Shown: positions 8,445-15,905, counted from the first letter of the stretch. The stretch is DNA of 24,733 bases from AP-16 sp036395835 (GCA_036395835.1 DASWCW010000161.1:1-24733), one strand, 5' to 3'. Translations and numbers: made by a program. The notes: generated by a model not told the origin, from the sequence alone.

Positions 8445-8966
8445 GTGCGTGGGACGTTGCGAGACTGGGCTGCCGGTTTGGCAGCCACCGTGGCGGTGCC
8501 GATCCTCACCGCGGGGGCGCAGCAGTTCCCGCCGGCACAACAGTTCCCGCCGCCTCCCGCACCGCCCTCTCCCCCCGGCGCCGCGCAGCCCTCCCCTCCG
8601 GCTGCGCAAAAACGTACGGCGCCCGCCGCAGGGCCCGCCGTCGCCGGGACCTGGTCCGGCCCGGTGACGCAGGTCGGCAGCCAATCGAAATACACCGTCG
8701 TGCTCACCCTGACTGCCAGCGGAGGGGAAACCAGTTATCCCGAGCTCAATTGCACCGGAAAGCTGACGCGCATCGGTGCATCGCGCAGCTACGTGTTCTT
8801 CATCGAAGTGATCACGCAAGGCCAGCGCGAGAAGGGCGGCCGGTATCCGGACGGCACCATCACGGTGGGGCGTGCGGGCGACAACCTCGCCTGGGACTGG
8901 TACGGCAACGTCGAAGGCGACGTCGGCCTTGTGTACGGCGTGCTGGCGCGCCAAGCGGCACGATGA
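8445..8966 (+). CDS. Hypothetical exported protein with Pro-rich linker
   Basis: A 173-aa protein. The likely start is GTG at 8445 with ACGGAG eight bases upstream. The N-terminus (LRDWAAGLAATVAVPILTAG) looks like a signal peptide, followed by a Pro/Gln/Ala linker (about 26-65) with a repeated QQFPP motif. A compact domain of about 100 residues follows, beginning VAGTWSGPVTQVG and alternating strands (YTVVLTLTA, SYVFFIEVITQG, GTITVGRAGDNLAWDWYG). The GTW start and the strand pattern resemble small lipocalin-like or 'extracellular TIM/DUF' sheets, but no family is recognised. The gene ends 41 bp before the methyltransferase and could be co-transcribed with it. Confidence 0.72.
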   Translation: MRGTLRDWAAGLAATVAVPILTAGAQQFPPAQQFPPPPAPPSPPGAAQPSPPAAQKRTAPAAGPAVAGTWSGPVTQVGSQSKYTVVLTLTASGGETSYPELNCTGKLTRIGASRSYVFFIEVITQGQREKGGRYPDGTITVGRAGDNLAWDWYGNVEGDVGLVYGVLARQAAR

Positions 8967-9007
8967 ACCGTCCCGCGGGCGCGTCCGGTACCTGATCGGC
9001 GGCGAAC

Positions 9008-9838
9008 ATGGCAGATGCACGGGCAGTCGAGGCTCACTACGCGCGCCGCTCGCTCGGCGACACGATTCTCGCCGCGCTGCGAGAAGCCGGGAAGGACCTC
9101 GAGCATTTGACGCCGGACGATCTGGCGCCGGTCGACGAGTTCCATTCCGGCCAGCGCAACGCGACCGTGCGGCTGGCGCAGCTCGCGCGGATCAGCGGCT
9201 CCGAGGCCGTGCTCGACGTCGGCTGCGGCATCGGCGGACCCTCGCGGTTCCTCGCCAAGGAATTCGGCTGCCGCGTCACCGGCCTCGACCTGACCGCGGA
9301 ATTCATCGAGGTCGCGAACATGCTGGCGCGCCGGACCGGGCTCGCCGGGAAGGTCACCTACCATCGGGGCGATGCGCTCGACCTGCCGTTCGCCGACGCG
9401 AGCTTCGATCTTGCTTGGTCCCAGAACGCCGCGATGAACATTGCCGACCGCGACCGACTCTATGCCGAGATGCGCCGCGTGCTCAAGCCGAATGGGCGGC
9501 TTGCGATCCAGGACGTCGCTGCCGGACCGGGCGGCGAGCCGTATTATCCCACGCCGTGGGCCAAGGACAAAAGCATAAGCTTTCTGTTCCCGCCCCAGAT
9601 CACGCGCGAGAAACTGGAGCGCGCCGGATTCCGGGTCGCAGCCTGGCACGATCCCACGCCGGAATCGCTCGAGCAGGCGCTCGCGCGCGCCAAGGCGCTC
9701 GAGACCGGCACGCTGCCGCCGCTCGGGATCCATGTTCTGATCGGGCCGAATTTCCCCACGGTGTCGAAGAACATGGTGCGCAATCTCGAGGAAAGGCGGA
9801 TCGAGCTGATCAACGCTATGCTGGAGCGCGTGGGCTGA
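9008..9838 (+). CDS. Class I SAM-dependent methyltransferase
   Basis: A 276-aa cytosolic methyltransferase with a Rossmann fold. Motif I is LDVGCGIGGPSRFLA (69-83), the acidic ribose-binding residue is Asp94 in GLDLT, and motif II is the RGDALDLPFADASFDLAW stretch, followed by EMRRVLKPNGRLAIQDV. The GCGIGG signature and the roughly 45-residue N-terminal helical part resemble the glycine/sarcosine/dimethylglycine and tocopherol/ubiquinone-type C- or N-methyltransferases, but the acceptor cannot be named from sequence. The C-terminal PPQITREKLERAGFRVAAW block is the usual cap. The start at 9008 begins a natural N-terminus; its ribosome site is weak (GGCGG). It lies 41 bp after the preceding gene on the same strand. 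Confidence 0.88.
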   Translation: MADARAVEAHYARRSLGDTILAALREAGKDLEHLTPDDLAPVDEFHSGQRNATVRLAQLARISGSEAVLDVGCGIGGPSRFLAKEFGCRVTGLDLTAEFIEVANMLARRTGLAGKVTYHRGDALDLPFADASFDLAWSQNAAMNIADRDRLYAEMRRVLKPNGRLAIQDVAAGPGGEPYYPTPWAKDKSISFLFPPQITREKLERAGFRVAAWHDPTPESLEQALARAKALETGTLPPLGIHVLIGPNFPTVSKNMVRNLEERRIELINAMLERVG

Positions 9839-9913
9839 TCGATTCCTCGAGCATTAGATCCATCGTCGATGCCTGCGCGTCCGCGATTCGAGCGGCACGC
9901 GCAACGGATCGGT

Positions 9914-10285
9914 TCAGCGCGCCCTCGCGGGCGGCAATTCACTGGGTCGGCGGCTGCCGACGTGACCTCGGGAAATCTGCCGATGTCTCGCGCCGTGATG
10001 CCGGCTGTGACGCGTGACGATCCGCGGTGAAGGCTCTTCCGGAACGGAATCGATTCGAGGAACGGAGTAGACCTGCGAGCCCAGGCCAGGCAAAGGAGAA
10101 AGCTGCTGCATCGGATTTCCGGGCTGGGGGATTATCACTTGCGGACCCGGATCGTTGAACTGCGGAATGACCGGCGGCACCAGGACCGGCGGCGGCGCAG
10201 GGCTGTGTTGGGCGTCCGATTGCGGAACGGGCGCCGCGAGGAATCCGATCGCCACGATAGCCAGCATGCGCGTTCGATGTTTCAT
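9914..10285 (-). CDS. Small exported Pro-rich protein
   Basis: A frame of 123 codons with a signal peptide (MLAIVAIGFLAAPVPQSDAQ) after either Met at 10285 or Met at 10267; the upstream AGG suits neither perfectly. The mature part is Pro-rich (PPPVLVPPVIPQFNDPGPQV, then IPQPGNP and LSPLPGLGSQV) and ends in a His/Arg-rich tail, which may read past the original end. No catalytic motif is present. Codon use and the signal peptide favour a gene, but the family is unknown. It is the last of three small exported-protein frames on this strand. Confidence 0.55.
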   Translation of the reverse strand: MKHRTRMLAIVAIGFLAAPVPQSDAQHSPAPPPVLVPPVIPQFNDPGPQVIIPQPGNPMQQLSPLPGLGSQVYSVPRIDSVPEEPSPRIVTRHSRHHGARHRQISRGHVGSRRPSELPPARAR

Positions 10286-10344
10286 CCTGATCGGTCAATC
10301 CGATTCCGGCCGCGCCAGTTCCGATCATCGGCTCGCGATTCCGC

Positions 10345-10560
10345 TTAATACCGGTTGCGAACGCAAAGCCCCAAGCGGTTGCGATGCCATTCGGGCGGGC
10401 AGCTTCGCAATCTGTCGGGAACGCAGCGACCCCAGGGGTTCCGATGCGCGGCCGGTCCGCAGTCTTGACGCACCGGAAACGAGGATGCCCCGGAGGTTCC
10501 CACAATGGCGAGGGCGAGCGTAGCAAGCGTGGTCAACAGCAATGTTCGGATGGAAGTCAC
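10345..10560 (-). CDS. Small Cys-rich exported protein, GCG_CRPN-like
   Basis: A 71-aa product if read from GTG at 10560, where the signal peptide (TLLLTTLATLALAIVG) starts near the N-terminus; a TTG at 10620 would add 20 unlikely residues. The mature part has two Cys pairs in a repeated layout: DCGPAAHRNPWGRCVPD and SCPPEWHRNRLGLCVRN. This C-x6-8-x(N/R)-x-G-x-C shape recalls the short GCG-CRPN proteins common in Rhizobiales, whose function is unknown. The duplicated half suggests an internal repeat. Start choice is uncertain; the gene itself is likely real. Confidence 0.6.
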   Translation of the reverse strand: MTSIRTLLLTTLATLALAIVGTSGASSFPVRQDCGPAAHRNPWGRCVPDRLRSCPPEWHRNRLGLCVRNRY

Positions 10561-10699
10561 GGTTGCCAAGACCTCTGGCGATTCGCTGGCCGGACGCTTC
10601 CCATGGGCCGCTCGGGTCAATCCGGGCCGGCCTGTTTGGCTTGCGGGCCCAATCAGGTGCGGCCGACGACGGGCAGGCGGCGGCGCGGGAGCTTACGGT

Positions 10700-10954
10700 C
10701 TAGTGTCGTCCTGAGGGGTAACTATCACAGGGACGAACGCGGAACCCGCCATCGTCGCATAGCGGGCGCCCCGGCCACGTTTGCCGCGCTATCCTCATTG
10801 CATATGCTTGCGGGTCTTCCGGCACGGCAGCAACGGGACTGACGTAATGCTGTACTTTCTTACGAGGCTTCGCCATCGACTCGGAAGCGGTAGCAAGCAG
10901 CATCGTCAAAAGGAAGATCGTGAGCTGCCACGCGAAAAAGGACGGCTTTGGCAT
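10700..10954 (-). CDS. Small hypothetical exported protein
   Basis: An 84-aa product; the start at 10954 has AGGAA seven bases upstream. A signal peptide (FFAWQLTIFLLTMLLATASESMA) precedes a short mature protein with KPRKKVQHYVSP and DPQAYAMRIARQTWPGRPLC, ending in a Cys-containing tail (CDDGGFRVRPCDSYP). Two Cys could form a disulfide in the periplasm. The family is not recognised. It is the first of three small exported-protein frames on the minus strand (10954, 10560, 10285), separated by 139 and 59 bp. Confidence 0.65.
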   Translation of the reverse strand: MPKPSFFAWQLTIFLLTMLLATASESMAKPRKKVQHYVSPVAAVPEDPQAYAMRIARQTWPGRPLCDDGGFRVRPCDSYPSGRH

Positions 10955-11111
10955 TTTGCGGTTCCTGTGTTCTTCGGAGCATAGTATATGCGGCGCCTTC
11001 CTCAGATCATGTGACCCAACTCACCGGTCTTTCAACAAGGATCCTCGGTCCAACCTCGACAGTCACCCCGAAAGGCCCCGAGCGCAACCCTAGAATCATT
11101 GTGGGAAAAGC

Positions 11112-11333
11112 TCACGGAAAGATCGTCAGCGATATCGTGTTGATGTGGCGATCGAGGAAATCGGCCACGACTCGAGCTTCCTCGTGCGACGCGCCGGGCC
11201 TGAGATCGAAGCACAATAGATCGTCGCCAAGCTTCGCGATCCGCTCGCCCGCAGGCTCAGCGGCAATGAAAAATCTGTCGGCTTCGCCCTCCTTGATCGT
11301 AAAACGATAGCGCCCGCGCTGTGTCACTGGCAT
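11112..11333 (-). CDS. Small hypothetical protein, 73 aa
   Basis: The start at 11333 has GGAGAA six bases upstream. The 73-aa product opens with a strand pair (RGRYRFTIKEGEADRFFIAAEP) and continues LGDDLLCFDLRPGASHEEARVVADFLDRHI, a compact alpha-beta pattern without signal peptide, so probably cytosolic. I do not recognise the family. A perfect CtrA-type site lies 53 bp upstream, so cell-cycle control is possible. The 10,955-11,111 gap downstream shows nothing convincing. Confidence 0.68.
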   Translation of the reverse strand: MPVTQRGRYRFTIKEGEADRFFIAAEPAGERIAKLGDDLLCFDLRPGASHEEARVVADFLDRHINTISLTIFP

Positions 11334-11385
11334 TTGCGTTCTCCGTCTACTCCGTTCCGAGGCTGAGGTGGCAGGCCAATGCTCC

Positions 11386-11401
11386 TTAACGGTTCATTAA
11401 C
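11386..11401. promoter_or_regulatory. CtrA-type full binding site TTAA-N7-TTAAC
   Basis: The sequence TTAACGGTTCATTAAC is a perfect TTAA-N7-TTAAC match, the consensus of the alphaproteobacterial cell-cycle regulator CtrA. It stands in an AT-rich spot within GC-rich surroundings, 53 bp upstream of the start of the small minus-strand gene at 11333. Only the match is seen; binding is inferred. Confidence 0.55.
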
Positions 11402-11851
11402 CATGAATCGGTCCCACTAAAGCTTGGGCTGACTCCACGGCAATGGAGAAGCAATGGTGTAATTTCTCGTCCGAGAAGCACCGAAATTGGACCGAAAGGA
11501 ACAGCCGCGATTCCCGCACGGGAATCGTGGCTGCTTTCATGATCCCAGCGCGCGTTCCTCCACATTGGCCACCGCTTCGCCGTCGTGTTCCCGAGGAAGC
11601 GCCATTTCGGCAGACCGCCGGACCCGGAGAAGGTCACTACGATCTAGGGGGTCGGCACGAAGGCGCAGCCGAGCACCACGGATCCGAACCACACCCTCTG
11701 ACGGAACCGGGGCCACGCCTCAGCCGGAGTTTGCGTTGTGCTGGGCGTCCAGATGGCTTTTTTAATCGCGGCGTCGGCCGATTTATCGTCCGTCGCACTG
11801 AGGTCTCTCCCCCGCTTGAAAACCCCGATGCGAGCGCGCATGGAAAGCGCC
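11402..11851. other. Non-coding stretch with a 14-bp hairpin (11503-11532)
   Basis: No frame here looks like a gene. The one notable structure is an inverted repeat: AGCCGCGATTCCCG (11503-11516) and CGGGAATCGTGGCT (11519-11532), separated by CA and fully paired except for one G-T wobble. It lacks a following T-run and stands far from any gene end, so it is not a convincing terminator. It could be a protein-binding palindrome or an RNA hairpin. The rest of the stretch leads up to the tRNA gene without a clear promoter. Confidence 0.4.
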
Positions 11852-11943
11852 GGAAGGGTGGCCGAGTGGTTTAAGGCAGCGGTCTTGAAAACCGCCAGGG
11901 CTCGCAAGGGCCCTCGTGGGTTCGAATCCCACCCCTTCCGCCA
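11852..11943 (+). tRNA. tRNA-Ser(UGA)
   Basis: A complete class II tRNA: acceptor GGAAGGG (11852-11858) pairs with CCCTTCC (11933-11939), discriminator G at 11940 and an encoded CCA. The anticodon stem-loop is GCGGT-CTTGAAA-ACCGC, giving anticodon TGA, read as serine. A long variable arm (AGGGCTCGCAAGGGCCCT) and the T-arm GTGGGTTCGAATCCCAC confirm the class. Everything to its right is mosaic, so it may mark an island boundary, though I found no second copy of its 3' end in the window. The 279 bp between it and hipA show no gene. Confidence 0.97.
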
Positions 11944-12222
11944 TCTGATTGATAATACGCGATAAACTCCACTTCGCACACACGAACTGCGAAACCTTGA
12001 ATTGAGGTGGAAGCGGTCGTCAGTGTTTCGTCAGCAGACTCACCTGAGACCACCGAATCCCCCAGCCGCGGGGCTCATCTCCCGCCCCCTCCCCCGCACG
12101 AACAGAGGAATGGGCGCTGTGAATCTGACCGCGCTCCCCTTCGGGCCTTGATTTTCGTTCATCCCTCGCCTGAGTAAATGATCGGCCAGCCTCCAACAGG
12201 ACTGTATTCAACATTCTGGGTT

Positions 12223-13542
12223 TCAACCGTCCGCCACCTTGGCACCGCGTGTGGCATCGGCTCTTTCGGTCTGCCCGCCCGATTCCTCTTCCATTTCCTC
12301 CAATTGGGCGAGCAAAGTGCGGGCACGCTGTTCGATCGCCCTTTGTGTCTGCCCAAGAATGGGATGATCGCCTGCAGGCATCGCAGCCACTTCGGCGGAG
12401 GCCGCGGCGGCTTGCGCGGCGGCAGCCTGCGTAAGCGTGCGAACGCGGGCGAGAACCTGCGGTGCGCCAAGCCCGCACTCTCTGGCAAAGTGCTGCCAAT
12501 GTCTGCCCTTGAGATAATCGCCGCGGTTCTTGCCGGCGATCTTCTGTGCGAGGTTCTTCGTGATATGTTCCCATACCTGCCCGCACATCACATCGTAGAG
12601 CGGCGCGAGCGATACCCCGCCTGCTTTGATCATGATGGAATAGTTCTTTGCGTGCGCGTCAGTGTTACATGCGATGATGTTGAAGATGACCATATCGAGC
12701 AGCCGCAGTATGTTTTCTGGCAGCATTAGCTGTCGAATCCTCTCGAACGTCTCGCTCAATGTCGGTCCGCGAATTCCGGTCTGGTTAGATTCGTACTTGG
12801 CCGAAGGCGGCTTGCCGAGTGCCTGGCAAAAGTCTTCCTGGTGCAGTCGCCGCCAACGGCCACCAACTTCCTTTCGGTCGTACCGTTCGATGAGAAGATA
12901 CGTTCGCCCGCCGGCCTTTCCGGTCGTGACCTCTGGCACCGGGATGTTCAGCCTTTTGGCCAGGGTCAAACAAAATGCCTCGTTTTGCACACCACCCCTA
13001 AGGCGCTCTGCATCGGGCTTTAGGATATGCGTCGATGGAGAGCCTTCGAGGGGAATGCAAACACGCCGTGCGTCGTCGATGGCAACCGCGAGCTTGGATT
13101 GGACCCCGGCGAGCGACATCGAAACCCCTTCATCGCCGACGAGGAACGGCTTGTTCGGCAGCTCCTCAATAATTTTTTCGAGATCCTCGGGCTTTTCAAC
13201 CGGCCGCCAATACACTGAGGAGGTGCCGCCGGGCTTCCCTATCGATAGTGCTCCCGCCGTGTCGCGACCGATCGCCGAAAGCAATCCGATTACGTCTCCA
13301 GGCGCCATTCCGAGAAATTGCCCGACTGCGCGTAGCTGCTCGCTTTCAGGCAGCAGGTTTGCTGCCCAAGGAAGGAAGGTGCCTGCGCCAATGCGCTCTA
13401 GGCTCAAGGGCATCGTCGTCGAGATTGGAAAAGCGCCCCTCGTATCGATCCAGCGCCGGTCGTAGCTAAAGCCTGGCTCCCGGCCCCCCATGTCGATGGT
13501 GCCGACTAGCCGCTGCTCGAAGTAAACGGGAAGATCAGCCAT
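12223..13542 (-). CDS. hipA: HipA-type serine/threonine kinase toxin
   Basis: A 439-aa HipA kinase. The N-terminal HipA_N part (1-105) includes LPVYFEQRLVGTI and FLPWAANLLPE; the kinase core follows. Key residues by eye: the SLAGVQSKLA loop with Ser143 (the position of E. coli Ser150), Lys175 in HILKPD, IERYDR (218-223), catalytic Asp295 in NTDAHAKN, and metal-binding Asp317 in LAPLYDV. All catalytic elements are present, so it should be active. E. coli HipA phosphorylates glutamyl-tRNA synthetase and induces dormancy; the target here is not known. The C-terminal 55 residues are Ala/Glu-rich coiled helix beyond the usual end. The start overlaps the hipB stop by 8 bases, as in other hipBA operons, so translation is likely coupled. 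Confidence 0.95.
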   Translation of the reverse strand: MADLPVYFEQRLVGTIDMGGREPGFSYDRRWIDTRGAFPISTTMPLSLERIGAGTFLPWAANLLPESEQLRAVGQFLGMAPGDVIGLLSAIGRDTAGALSIGKPGGTSSVYWRPVEKPEDLEKIIEELPNKPFLVGDEGVSMSLAGVQSKLAVAIDDARRVCIPLEGSPSTHILKPDAERLRGGVQNEAFCLTLAKRLNIPVPEVTTGKAGGRTYLLIERYDRKEVGGRWRRLHQEDFCQALGKPPSAKYESNQTGIRGPTLSETFERIRQLMLPENILRLLDMVIFNIIACNTDAHAKNYSIMIKAGGVSLAPLYDVMCGQVWEHITKNLAQKIAGKNRGDYLKGRHWQHFARECGLGAPQVLARVRTLTQAAAAQAAAASAEVAAMPAGDHPILGQTQRAIEQRARTLLAQLEEMEEESGGQTERADATRGAKVADG

Positions 13543-13846
13543 TCGGCTCCTCCCCTTCCGGAAGGTCGGGCAGATCCTGAACGGTTGCTGGTCGGGATGG
13601 CATCCCGGTCTTCAGCATGTCGACCGGTCGAAGCCCCAACGCCTCCGCAACTACAAGACTGCGACCGAGCTGGCACGAAGTCTTTCCCGCCTCCAGGTCG
13701 ATTAAGAATCGCCTGCCCACACCTGTTGCCAGTGCGAGTTGATCCTGACTCATAGAAAGGACTTGCCGGCGGCTTCGAATGAGCGATCCGAACGCGCCAG
13801 CCAGCTCCGAAGCCTTCCGGCTGATTGTGTTGGAGTTTTTGTCCAT
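13535..13846 (-). CDS. hipB: HipB-type XRE antitoxin and repressor
   Basis: A 103-aa antitoxin with an XRE helix-turn-helix: FGSLIRSRRQVLSMSQDQLA, then ATGVGRRFLIDLEAGKTSC and LVVAEALGLRPVDML. The pattern (turn around GVGRRF, LE-GK) is that of HipB, which neutralises HipA and represses the operon as a dimer on palindromes. The C-terminal tail is acidic and Pro-rich, as is usual. The reading frame begins just downstream of operator palindrome 1, about 9 bases from its edge. The gene overlaps hipA by 8 bases. Confidence 0.92.
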   Translation of the reverse strand: MDKNSNTISRKASELAGAFGSLIRSRRQVLSMSQDQLALATGVGRRFLIDLEAGKTSCQLGRSLVVAEALGLRPVDMLKTGMPSRPATVQDLPDLPEGEEPNG

Positions 13847-13854
13847 GACTTACC

Positions 13855-13874
13855 ATGTTCCCGATCGGGAACAT
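13855..13874. promoter_or_regulatory. hipBA operator O1, perfect 20-bp palindrome
   Basis: ATGTTCCCGATCGGGAACAT is a perfect palindrome ending 9 bases before the hipB start. It overlaps the predicted -10 box at 13870-13875 and the likely transcription start, so a bound HipB dimer would block RNA polymerase. The centre is at 13864.5. Confidence 0.85.
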
Positions 13875-13898
13875 AAGGCAGGAAACCTGGGCGGTCAA
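13870..13898 (-). promoter_or_regulatory. Predicted hipBA promoter
   Basis: Reading toward hipB, TTGACC (13898-13893) and TATGTT (13875-13870) are separated by 17 bases, a good sigma-70-like pair (5 of 6 and 4 of 6). The -10 lies inside O1 and the -35 is 6 bases from O2. The inferred start is near 13862, giving a very short leader. Confidence 0.6.
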
Positions 13899-13902
13899 GG
13901 AG

Positions 13903-13926
13903 AAATGTTCCCGATCGGGAACATTT
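13903..13926. promoter_or_regulatory. hipBA operator O2, perfect 24-bp palindrome
   Basis: The same 20-bp core as O1 (13905-13924) extended by AA and TT on each side, giving 24 bp of perfect symmetry. The centre is at 13914.5, exactly 50 bp from O1. It sits just upstream of the predicted -35 box. Confidence 0.85.
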
Positions 13927-13954
13927 TCGCTGAGCAAGCTCAGAAAGCGGTCCC

Positions 13955-13974
13955 AAGTACCCGATCGGGCACTT
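13955..13974. promoter_or_regulatory. hipBA operator O3, palindrome with one mismatch
   Basis: AAGTACCCGATCGGGCACTT keeps the central CCCGATCGGG of O1 and O2 with altered flanks and one mismatched pair. The centre is at 13964.5, again exactly 50 bp from O2. It is likely a weaker, cooperative HipB site. Confidence 0.7.
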
Positions 13975-14050
13975 CGCTCAAAAGCGGGTCGTACCGATCG
14001 CCGGACCCAATAGAACCCGACGGGCATGAGCGTTGCTCCGGAGGGGGCGC

Positions 14051-15599
14051 TCACTCGCCCTCGAGCGAGTCCTTCAGCCCCAGCTCACGCAACGCCACCT
14101 TGGTCTCATCCACCTTCTGCGGCGAAACCCCTTCAGCGGGGGCGACCTCCACTCGAAGCGTGAGCTTCAGGCCTGCGGTTGCGGCGAACTTCGAGAGCAC
14201 CTTCGTGTAGAAGTTCATCCACTTTTGGTGCGGGACGGCTCCATTCCACACGAGGCGAGGAATGTTTGCGGGTATGGGCGACTTGCCATCGGTTTCTGGA
14301 GAGGTGCTAGTCGTACCGGAGCTACCCGTTACCGCAGGTTCAACAACATCGTCCTGTATCGTACTGATCCTGCCGGCCTTGTATGCCTCCGCGAGCTCGC
14401 GCTGGATGAGGAAGACGTCGTCGGAGATCTCGACGTCCTGGGGGGGCAGCGAGCTGTTCCAGTGGAACGGCGCATAGCTGCCATCGGCCTTCTTGCCAAC
14501 CTAGCCGAGCATCCCATTCTCAACCCCGCGCGCGATAGTGTCCTTGATCGAGTCGGGGTTGAGCAAGCGCGGGAACTGTGGTGATGCGAAGAACGCGTCG
14601 CGCGCCGACGTGGTGTTCCACTCCTTGAACGCGGGTGGCCAGTTGCGGACGAGAAAGTTCGGGCTCACGCCCTTGTCCTCAATATCGCCCGCCTGGACTA
14701 GACGTTCGATGATGAGCTGGCCGATCGAAGGCGCGGCGCTAGAGTGGACAAGTCCTAGATCGACAGTCTTCCACTCGCCGTCCTTGCCGAGGAGCATGAC
14801 GTTCTTGTATGTGCGCCATACCGTCTCTTGATGTCCCGCTGCGCCTTCTTGAGGCTCTCGGCGAGCTGCCGCTGCTGACCTTCGTCGAGCCGGAGGTCCG
14901 TTTCTTCATCGGCGACGTCTTCCCAAGCGAGCACTTTCCGAGCGTCATCACGTAGGGAATCCGCTCCTTCAGGAACAGCCCAAATGAGCCCGCTCTTGAA
15001 GGTGCGCGCCGACGATCCATGTTCCTTCGTCGCGGCGTCGACAAATAAGCGCGTTACTTTGTCGGCAGCAGCATAGTCTGGCGGTAGCACGACGAGCGTC
15101 ACGCGTGCCACGTCGGGGATCTGACCGCTTTTGTTCGCGAAGTAAATTCGATCGATGATTCCTTTTCCCTCGGTGAACACCTTCTGCACCTCGGCGCGGA
15201 TACGCTCTTCCACGCGCGGTGACTGGACGCTCGCACGGCGGTCGGCGAGCAGCTTGTTCAGGTTCGGCGACAGGCTGAACCGATAGCGATTGTTCTCGGC
15301 CGAAAGGTAGTAACAGGTCGTTGACAGTGCCTCGAGTGCCGTCTCGACGTTGCCGACGTCAAGGTCCGGTTCGGCGACCGCAAGACGAATCTCTGGGAGT
15401 GTCGCCTCGGCCTTCGCCTGGCCACCGTTCGACTCGAAGAAGATGGCGGTTGAGACTTTCTGATGGAGGCGCGCCTTGCGTATCGCCTCGACCGCCTCTT
15501 TGTCGAGGCGGAGGGCATGGGAGTCCTTCTTGCCGCAGATATCCGTCGTGACCGCGCCCTCTAGCTTTGCGCTGAGTGGCGAAAGTGGGGACCCAGCGA
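14051..15599 (-). pseudogene. DUF499-type ATPase remnant (defence-island protein)
   Basis: The C-terminal half of a DUF499-type ATP-binding protein, broken in two places. The first frame holds AIFFESNGGQ, FSLSPNLNKLLADRR, the LPPDYA segment, TRLFVDAATKEHGSSARTFK and LIWAVPEG. Near 14826/14827 one G is missing: adding it turns DIKRRYG into DIKETVWRTYKNVMLLGKDG, and the next frame carries the family on (LVRNWPPAF, ASPQFPRLLNPDS). An amber codon at 14501-14503 (after GMLG) then interrupts an unchanged frame that continues VGKKADGSYAPFHW, LPPQDVEISDDVFLI and the family's closing VSPQKVDETKVALRELGL to 14051. The N-terminal Walker part is absent; the frame is joined to helicase-like sequence somewhere in 15520-15599. 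From memory, DUF499 proteins sit with DUF1156 methyltransferases and helicases in anti-phage islands. Sequencing error could explain one lesion but hardly the missing half. Confidence 0.8.
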
Positions 15600-15905
15600 G
15601 TGGGCTGGCGGATCGTGAGCGCACCGGATGCCTCGGCCTGAACGATAAAAAGGCGCCGGCTCACTGTGTTGCCGCGACCGTCCTTCACCGACGCGCCGAA
15701 GACATCGAACCGCACAGGTGCCTTGGCCTGGAGGTCGTAGAAGACGGCGCCGCGTTTCAGATCGTCGCGAACTCGCTCGGCAACGTCGTCACGCACAGCC
15801 TCGAACAGCGGATGGCCGGGCATCACCCACTCCAGCGTCGGGTCGGTCGGAAGGAGCGCCTTATCGAAGACGATCTTCTGGTACTCGCGGCCTAGTCGGC
15901 CCCAC
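15599..15905 (-). pseudogene. Helicase C-terminal remnant (SNF2-like, defence-associated)
   Basis: An open frame without a start reads GRLGREYQKIVFDKALLP, then EWVMPGHPLFEAVRDDV, RGAVFYDLQAKAPVRFDVF, KDGRGNTVSRRLFIVQAE and LTIRQPT. This PGHPLF...RGAVFYDL...RRLFVV pattern is, from memory, the region after the helicase core in large SNF2-type helicases encoded beside DUF499 proteins. The upstream helicase motor is missing, and at 15599 similarity stops; DUF499 sequence follows in another frame. The piece therefore marks an internal deletion that removed the end of one gene and the start of the next. The helicase label is moderate; the truncation itself is clear. Confidence 0.5.

Noticed and set aside
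11386..11637. Minus-strand 83-codon frame beside the tRNA region
   Set aside because: No ribosome site or domain; its front overlaps the hairpin and its end the CtrA-type box.
12020..12586. Minus-strand 188-codon frame overlapping the hipA end
   Set aside because: It is in a different frame from the well-supported HipA C-terminus and is Arg/Gly-rich.
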